62,155 bases of DNA, taken from positions 1 through 62,155 of the forward strand of contig WFVA01000040.1 of NCBI GenBank assembly GCA_015491895.1, written 5' to 3'. Below, one piece after another: positions 54,877 to 62,155 of this stretch. Position 1 is the first letter of the stretch. The number at the start of each line of letters is the position of its first letter. Origin of the DNA: Albidovulum sp. Its GTDB lineage: Bacteria; Pseudomonadota; Alphaproteobacteria; Rhodobacterales; Rhodobacteraceae. Under the pieces are notes generated by a model. That model saw nothing but the letters and a program-made list of their open reading frames with translations. It made no database searches and had not been told where the DNA came from. The translations under genes were made by a program, and so were the position numbers.

Positions 54877-55220
54877 ATTTTCCGCGCGCCCTCAATTTGT
54901 AGATGATTCGCGCTTTTCGAGCACCCGCAATGCGGGAAAAAGTTGTCAAAATTATTACAGAATGGATCGGTTTGGGAAACATTCGGAGAATATAGTTTCT
55001 CACATTCAGGTGTTCATCTAGATAAAATGTGGTAGAAATATGGCCAGAGGAAGCCCTTGTTATGAAGGGGGTGGGTTAGATGTTGCCGTGATACTTCTAA
55101 CGCAACGTCAACCCCGATGGGAAAGAGATTTGCAACGCGGTTCGCGGTGTGAGTTCTCAAAAAATTAACTCAAAACGGGAAATAACCCGGATTGAGCGTG
55201 AAAAGTGCGGAGTTGGCAAG
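54877..55220. other. AT-rich region upstream of the VPLPA-CTERM gene
   Basis: These 344 bases are markedly richer in A and T than all flanking genes and hold no gene. A CCCGC-AAT-GCGGG hairpin (about 54926-54938) lies near the MORN stop but is followed by A rather than T on the plus strand. The rest is probably promoter and a long leader of the VPLPA-CTERM gene. Confidence 0.5.
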
Positions 55221-56000
55221 ATGAGCATTTCAGGAAAATTCGCGGGTGGCCTTGCGGTTGCGGTTGCTGTGGCCGGGCTGGCGCAAGGGGCGCTGGCGGC
55301 ATCCATTCGCTTCGACAGCCTGCAGGCCATGTGGGCGAACCCGACGGGCGGGAGCTACGTCACCATGTCTTCCGGCTATGGCGATCCGGTGGACATCAGA
55401 TGGGGCAAGCCGTGGGGCAGAAGCGGCGGCAAGTCCGGCTATACTTTCGATGCTGTCGATACGCCCTTCACCCGCGTTCAGGATGCCGTATTCGCCCTTG
55501 GGGAATTCACCCATATCAACAAGGTGATATGGGGGGGCACCAGCATCAGTTCTGTCGAACTGTTTCTGAAAGCCGACATCACGGCCATCCCCGATGCGGG
55601 GCCTGAGGTTTCCCTTGGCACGAGCATCTTCCGCTTTCTCGTCAAGCACACGGAAACACCGAACAACGGCAACTGCCCGGCCGGGAGCGTGAGCAACTGC
55701 GACGATATCGTCAGCATCACCGCGCTCGATTCCAGCGATACCGTATCGATCGGCGGGGTGGATTACACGCTTTCCATCCTCGGCTTCGCCGAATCGGTTG
55801 CCGATGCCAGCGCCGGGAATTTCGATTCACAATTCCTGTCACCCGAACATGGCAGCAATACCCGCATTCTGGCCGGCAAGTTCACCGTGGTGGATAACAA
55901 CCCACCCGCTCCTGTCCCGCTGCCGGCAGGCCTGCCGATGCTGCTGATCGGGCTCGGTGCGCTGGGCGTCATTCGCCGGAGATCGCAAAGGAGCGCCTGA
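55221..56000 (+). CDS. VPLPA-CTERM sorted exported protein
   Basis: A 259-residue protein with a signal peptide (residues 1-26, ending GALA) and a C-terminal sorting tail: Pro-rich PPAPVPLPAGLP, one membrane helix (MLLIGLGALGVI) and the basic end RRRSQRSA. This is the VPLPA variant of the PEP-CTERM signal, recognised by an exosortase. The body contains LGEFTHINKVIWGG, which resembles the anchor-domain motif of other PEP-CTERM proteins, and a NGNC/SNCD cysteine pair. It would end in an extracellular matrix or on the outer surface. The exosortase gene is not here. ATG 55221 follows GGAG. Confidence 0.88.
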   Translation: MSISGKFAGGLAVAVAVAGLAQGALAASIRFDSLQAMWANPTGGSYVTMSSGYGDPVDIRWGKPWGRSGGKSGYTFDAVDTPFTRVQDAVFALGEFTHINKVIWGGTSISSVELFLKADITAIPDAGPEVSLGTSIFRFLVKHTETPNNGNCPAGSVSNCDDIVSITALDSSDTVSIGGVDYTLSILGFAESVADASAGNFDSQFLSPEHGSNTRILAGKFTVVDNNPPAPVPLPAGLPMLLIGLGALGVIRRRSQRSA

Positions 56001-56038
56001 CGCTACCGCGGCGCCAACGGCTTGCCTGAATCCCGAAG

Positions 56039-56072
56039 CAAGGCCCCTTCCGCATGCCCGGATGGGGCCTTG
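56039..56072. terminator. Hairpin between convergent genes
   Basis: CAAGGCCCC (56039-56047) pairs with GGGGCCTTG (56064-56072), with a further short stem inside. It lies between the VPLPA-CTERM gene and sqr. No T-run was found. Confidence 0.5.
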
Positions 56073-56139
56073 TGCGCTGTGGAGGAGGGGCAAGCCAGGC
56101 TCCAGCCGCCGGGCCCGCCCCTTTCCTCTCGAAGGGCGA

Positions 56140-57408
56140 TCACTTGAGCTTGGTGACACCAAGCATGCGCATGACCGCGCGCTCATAGAAGGGCTCGCTC
56201 ACGCCCTTTCTGACCTTGCGCATGAAATACCATTCGAACATCAGCTTCGCCCAATGCACCCATTTGCCCTTGGATGACCAGTTCACATTGCGCGGCGGGT
56301 TCTGGGGCATGGCCAGGAATGCCGCGCCGCCATCGCCGAAATCCGCGAGGCAAAGGGCATTCCAGGTGGGCTTGGCCGAGGGCTCCTTGCCTTCCAGCAA
56401 AAGCGGTATGTTATGCGCCGTCGCGGTGACCATGCTTTCGATCATGAATCCCGTTTTCGGCACGCCTGTCGGCACCGGCGTTGCCACGGGCGGCGCGATC
56501 GCGATGCACACGCCGATGGCGAACACATTAGGGTATTTCGGATTGCGCTGATATTCGTCCACGATCACGAAACCGCGCGGATTGACGAGCCCCTCGATAT
56601 CGCGCAGCGCGGGGATGCCGCGAAAGGCCGGCAGCAACATGGCGAAGCGGAAATCCTTCTCGTGCTTCTTCTTCTCCTTGCCGTCCTCGTCCACCTCGGT
56701 AACAAAGGCCTTGCCATCGGCGAATTTATCGACCTTGGCATTGGTGATCCAATCGATATGACGATCACGCAGGAGCGATTCCAGCATCCCCTTGGTATCA
56801 CCCACCCCCCCGAGGCCGAGATGGCCGATGAAGGGCTCGGAGGTGACGAAGGTCATCGGCACCTTGTGGCGGATCTTGCGCCGGCGCAGATCCGTATCCA
56901 TGATCATTGCGAACTCATAAGCCGGTCCGAAGCAGGAAGCCCCCTGCGCGGCGCCCACCACGATCGGCCCGGGATCCTTGCAAAATTCCTCCCAAGCCTC
57001 GGCCGATTTCTCGGCGTGTTCGATCGTGCAGACCGATTGTGTCAGCCCCTCAGGGCCAAAACCCTCGATCTCGTCAAACGCAAGCTCAGGCCCGGTCGCG
57101 ATCACGATGTAATCGTATTCGACGGAGCTGCCATCCTTCAGTTCCACCCGGTTTTCCTCCGGGTGCAGCCGCTTTGCGCCGGTGCTGATGAAATCGATGT
57201 CCCGCTTCTTCATCACCGGCGCGAGATCTATGATGATATCATCCTTCTTGCGCCAGCCCACACCCGCCCAGGGGTTGGACGGCGTGAACTGGAAATAGGG
57301 CTTGTCCGAAATCACGGTGATCTTGTGCCCGCGCCCCATCGTCTCGCGCAGTTCGAAGGCCTGGATACAGCCCCCGAGCCCCGCGCCCAGAACAACCACA
57401 TGCGCCAT
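56140..57408 (-). CDS. sqr: Sulfide:quinone oxidoreductase
   Basis: A 422-residue flavoprotein at the membrane surface that oxidises sulfide to polysulfide or sulfane sulfur and reduces ubiquinone. It has the FAD fold VVLGAGLGG and all three catalytic cysteines of the well-studied Acidithiobacillus enzyme: Cys127 in QSVCTIEHA, Cys159 in GASCFGPAYE and Cys353 in WNALCLADFG. The C-terminal part (WYFMRKVRKGVSEPFYE) is the amphipathic membrane-binding region. ATG 57408 has GGAGG seven bases ahead. A c-type cytochrome gene lies upstream on the same strand. Confidence 0.95.
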   Translation of the reverse strand: MAHVVVLGAGLGGCIQAFELRETMGRGHKITVISDKPYFQFTPSNPWAGVGWRKKDDIIIDLAPVMKKRDIDFISTGAKRLHPEENRVELKDGSSVEYDYIVIATGPELAFDEIEGFGPEGLTQSVCTIEHAEKSAEAWEEFCKDPGPIVVGAAQGASCFGPAYEFAMIMDTDLRRRKIRHKVPMTFVTSEPFIGHLGLGGVGDTKGMLESLLRDRHIDWITNAKVDKFADGKAFVTEVDEDGKEKKKHEKDFRFAMLLPAFRGIPALRDIEGLVNPRGFVIVDEYQRNPKYPNVFAIGVCIAIAPPVATPVPTGVPKTGFMIESMVTATAHNIPLLLEGKEPSAKPTWNALCLADFGDGGAAFLAMPQNPPRNVNWSSKGKWVHWAKLMFEWYFMRKVRKGVSEPFYERAVMRMLGVTKLK

Positions 57409-57562
57409 CTTGCATCCTCCTTTTGTGCCTTTTGCCCGAACCGCGCATGGCAGACTCGTACCACATTCCCTCCCGCCACTCGCGCAATATATCGAGCATC
57501 ATTCCCATAATAAGCTGGGGGTCCCCTTCCCTGTTTTCAAACCCCGCGCCTCTGTTTCGCCA

Positions 57563-58057
57563 TCATTCCGGCTTCCTCGCGCCCTCGATGCCGAACCGGT
57601 AGGAGGCATGGCAACCGGTGCAATTGCCCATCAGGTTGCCAAGCTCGCCGACAACGGCCAGCGGATCATCGGTGCCGGCAATGAAATCCGCGAGATCATC
57701 GAAGGCCTGATGGGTGCCGAGGCCGAGGGTCTTGAAATCAAGCGGCAGCTTGCGGATGATCGCCGCCTCCCCTTTCGCCGCCGCCATCCCCGAGGCACGC
57801 GCAAGGCGCTCGGCCGCGGCGAGATCGCCGTCTGCCGCGGCCTGGGCGATCCCCTGCACCGTTTCCAGAAGCCCGCGCATCTCTCCCAGCACCTTGTTGC
57901 GCTCGTCGGCGGTAAGCAGCACAACCGTGCGCCCGTCATCCGCCCTCACCGTCTGGCCGGCGATGATGAATTTCCACGTCATCGCCCCCAGCAAGACCGC
58001 CAGGATCAGGCTCAGAAGCCATCCCGCCCTGCACTTCATGTTCACGCCGTTCTCCAT
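57563..58057 (-). CDS. Membrane-anchored c-type cytochrome, c'/c556-like
   Basis: A 164-residue protein with an uncleaved N-terminal helix (about residues 12-33, WLLSLILAVLLGAMTWKFII), a four-helix-bundle style body and a single heme site CTGCH (residues 146-150) near the C-terminus. The late heme motif is typical of cytochrome c' and c556. It lies 154 bases upstream of sqr on the same strand, so it may work in the same electron path, but the distance leaves an operon unproven. ATG 58057 is used. ATG 58039 is an alternative. Confidence 0.85.
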   Translation of the reverse strand: MENGVNMKCRAGWLLSLILAVLLGAMTWKFIIAGQTVRADDGRTVVLLTADERNKVLGEMRGLLETVQGIAQAAADGDLAAAERLARASGMAAAKGEAAIIRKLPLDFKTLGLGTHQAFDDLADFIAGTDDPLAVVGELGNLMGNCTGCHASYRFGIEGARKPE

Positions 58058-58121
58058 TTCCAGCCTCTTCCATCCGCACGATCATAAGGCCGGAGAAGCG
58101 GCGTGCTCTGACATAGCTCAA

Positions 58122-58150
58122 TTGGCAGCACCCAATTTCGGGCTTTATCT
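58122..58150 (+). promoter_or_regulatory. Candidate leuA promoter
   Basis: TTGGCA (58122-58127) and TTATCT (58145-58150) are 17 bases apart. The predicted start point would be near 58157, about 23 bases ahead of the leader peptide ATG. Confidence 0.45.
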
Positions 58151-58179
58151 CGCCTCCAAAGCGCGTATATTCTGCTCCC

Positions 58180-58275
58180 ATGAATGCACCGGCACATATC
58201 GCATCCGCCAACGCAGCCCCTGCCGGGCTGCTCTCCGGGCGTGCCGGCCTTCTTCTCCTCCTTAGCTGCCTCTGA
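58180..58275 (+). CDS. leuL: Leucine-rich leader peptide of leuA
   Basis: A 31-codon frame starting with ATG 58180. The second half reads GLLSGRAGLLLLLSCL and then TGA, with eight leucines, five of them in a row (58249-58263, codons CTT CTT CTC CTC CTT). CTT is uncommon in this GC-rich DNA. The final Leu and stop codons form the first arm of a perfect 10-bp hairpin. This is the classical make-up of a leucine attenuator leader. No strong ribosome site is visible, so translation is inferred from the composition and position. Confidence 0.8.
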   Translation: MNAPAHIASANAAPAGLLSGRAGLLLLLSCL

Positions 58276-58320
58276 ACGTGCCATGCCCGGCGCGAGCGTT
58301 CAGAGGTTGTGAGACGCGCC
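58269..58320 (+). promoter_or_regulatory. Alternative RNA pairings between leader peptide and leuA
   Basis: CCTCTGAACG (58269-58278) pairs perfectly with CGTTCAGAGG (58297-58306). GGCGCG (58289-58294), in the loop of that hairpin, pairs with CGCGCC (58315-58320). The two pairings exclude each other as simple stems. No T-run follows, so control might act through Rho or through translation rather than a simple terminator. Confidence 0.6.
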
Positions 58321-58359
58321 ACCATCCCGAAAGCTAAGGCAAAACCAGAGAGAAAACCC

Positions 58360-59919
<1,560 letters not shown>

Positions 59920-59940
59920 CGCCCCTGAAGAGATGATCCC

Positions 59941-59978
59941 GGGCCGGCATGTATTTCACTTTTTCATCATGCCGGCCC
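59941..59978 (+). terminator. Stem-loop after leuA
   Basis: GGGCCGGCATG (59941-59951) pairs perfectly with CATGCCGGCCC (59968-59978), 22 bases after the leuA stop. The loop is T-rich and no T-run follows the stem, so it may end or protect the transcript. The remaining bases to mreB (about 230) hold no gene that I can recognise. Confidence 0.55.
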
Positions 59979-60087
59979 ATAATATCAGGCAATATTCTTC
60001 GTCACTTTACAAAATGCGATATACTCACCGGATCGGCCTCCATCTCCCGCATCCGTTCTGACGCGAAGGGCAGCAAAAAGGTGCTGA

Positions 60088-61245
<1,158 letters not shown>

Positions 61246-61271
61246 GGCCGTCCGGCCCGGGGAAAAGGCCA

Positions 61272-62155
61272 GTGGCAAAGGATAACGCATCCGAGCTCTA
61301 CATACGCCCGATCAGGCGGATCCTGACGGCGCTTGTGGTGCTTTTCCTGGCCGGCACATTCATCCTGTGGCGGATCGACAGCCCCCGGGTGGAGCGGTTT
61401 CGGGCGCAGATCGTCGATCGGATCGTACCCAGTTTCGAATGGGCCATGACGCCGGTCACCGCACTGGCCGACATGGCGGAAAATTTCCAGTCCTACCAGA
61501 AGCTCTATGAGCAGAACCAGGAATTGCGGCGCGAACTCCAGCGCATGAAGGCCTGGAAGGAGGCCGCGCTGCAGCTCGAGCAGAAGAACGCGAAGCTTCT
61601 GGATCTCAACAAGGTGCGCCTCGATCCCAAGCTCACCTATATCACCGGCGTGGTGCTGGCCGACAGCGGCTCGCCTTTCCGCCAGTCCGTGCTGGTGAAC
61701 GTGGGGGCAAGGGATGGCATCCGCGATGGCTGGGCAGCGGTGGACGGGCTCGGCCTCGTGGGGCGGATCTCGGGGCTCGGGCAGCGCACCGCCCGGGTGA
61801 TCCTCCTGACCGACAGCAACAGCCGCATTCCCGTCACCATCCAGCCCTCGGGCCAGAAGGCCATCCTCGCCGGCGACAATACAGCCGCTCCGCCGCTCGA
61901 ATTCCTCGAAAAACCGGAGCTGGTGCGCCCGGGCGACAGCGTGATCTCCTCGGGCGATGGCGGGGTTTTCCCGGCCGGTCTGCTCGTCGGGCGCGTCGCT
62001 CAGGGGGCCGACAGGCGCCTGCGGGTGCATCTCGCGGCCGATTACGAGCGGCTGGAATATCTCAGGATCCTGCGTTCGCAGCCCGCCGAGCCGATCGCCA
62101 GCCCGGGGAGCCTGCTCGCCCCGCCCGCGCCCTCCGCCACGAGAGCGCCCATCGC
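61272..62155 (+). CDS. mreC: Rod-shape-determining protein MreC (partial, GTG start)
   Basis: GTG 61272 opens a frame that runs to the window edge (294 codons seen). The product begins MAKDNASELYIRPIRRI, has one membrane helix (LTALVVLFLAGTFILW), a coiled-coil (about residues 70-110) and the MreC beta domain (GVVLADSGSPFRQSVLVNVGARDGI, then LTDSNSRIPV and RPGDSVISSGDGGVFPAGLLVG). It links the MreB filament to periplasmic cell-wall enzymes. It lies 26 bases after mreB. The C-terminus is outside the window. Confidence 0.94.
   Translation, partial: MAKDNASELYIRPIRRILTALVVLFLAGTFILWRIDSPRVERFRAQIVDRIVPSFEWAMTPVTALADMAENFQSYQKLYEQNQELRRELQRMKAWKEAALQLEQKNAKLLDLNKVRLDPKLTYITGVVLADSGSPFRQSVLVNVGARDGIRDGWAAVDGLGLVGRISGLGQRTARVILLTDSNSRIPVTIQPSGQKAILAGDNTAAPPLEFLEKPELVRPGDSVISSGDGGVFPAGLLVGRVAQGADRRLRVHLAADYERLEYLRILRSQPAEPIASPGSLLAPPAPSATRAPI

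Noticed and set aside
58169-58185. ATTC and GAAT near the leader of leuA and upstream of the cytochrome-sqr genes, as a possible second SqrR site
   Set aside because: The spacer is nine bases instead of eight and the outer bases are not symmetric. It also overlaps the leader-peptide start, so the match may be chance.

Overview
The window is high-GC chromosomal DNA from an alphaproteobacterium, most likely a member of the Rhodobacteraceae. The evidence is a GcrA cell-cycle regulator, a separate F-type ATPase Fo operon with paired b and b' subunits, an NDUFS4-type complex I subunit, a Sat-CysC fusion, a Hint-domain protein of the type common in Rhodobacterales, a VPLPA-CTERM protein and a GlpV-type glycerol ABC importer. 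Gene density is normal, overlaps of the ATGA type are frequent, and no prophage, insertion sequence or CRISPR array was seen. It reads as core chromosome rather than an island.

Layout. 1-6.6 kb: a divergent glpR regulator (cut by the left edge) and a glpV-S-T-P-Q-U glycerol importer operon. 6.6-11.4 kb: tRNA-Arg(TCT), a complex I accessory subunit, uvrB, and panC-panB for pantothenate. 11.6-17.9 kb: a dimethylglycine/sarcosine dehydrogenase, gnd, and argD-argF. 18.1-25.4 kb: a FetAB-type exporter, gcrA, an AsmA protein, a FadL-type porin and rimO. 25.5-33.5 kb: meaB, hrpB, an adenosine/sugar kinase, nth, an Ada-like methyltransferase, an OmpA lipoprotein and a GntR regulator. 33.5-36.2 kb: atpI-B-E-F'-F. 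36.4-41.7 kb: an ArsR regulator, sat-cysC, trxB, an Lrp/AsnC regulator, a Hint-domain protein and a probable 47-residue small protein. 42.0-48.8 kb: lgt, a MidA/NDUFAF7 methyltransferase and pgeF on one strand; ubiK, ybjN, proC, csaA and a 2-hydroxyacid dehydrogenase on the other, meeting tdk. 49.2-53.2 kb: a CII-like regulator, a DUF2892 membrane protein, gltX and nadE. 53.4-58.1 kb: a secreted 18-unit MORN-repeat protein, a VPLPA-CTERM protein, sulfide:quinone oxidoreductase and a membrane-anchored c-type cytochrome. 58.1-62.2 kb: leuA with a leucine-rich leader peptide, then mreB and the start of mreC, cut by the right edge.

The most interesting signals are regulatory or architectural. (1) The two ATPases of the glycerol importer are complementary mutants: GlpS lacks the switch histidine and GlpT lacks the LSGGQ signature, so only one of the two composite ATP sites should be competent. 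(2) leuA is preceded by an unannotated 31-codon leader peptide with five consecutive leucine codons and mutually exclusive RNA pairings. (3) A DUF2892 gene carries an ATTC-N8-GAAT palindrome that fits the persulfide-responsive SqrR/BigR operator, and sqr lies nearby in the same window. (4) Six near-identical copies and one variant of a short polar element sit just after stop codons, always in the sense orientation. (5) The stop regions of tdk and a convergent dehydrogenase gene are one 16-bp perfect palindrome, so both proteins end in the same residues.

All family assignments come from reading motifs and from memory of the families. No search was run. Operators, promoters and hairpins are predictions from sequence alone.
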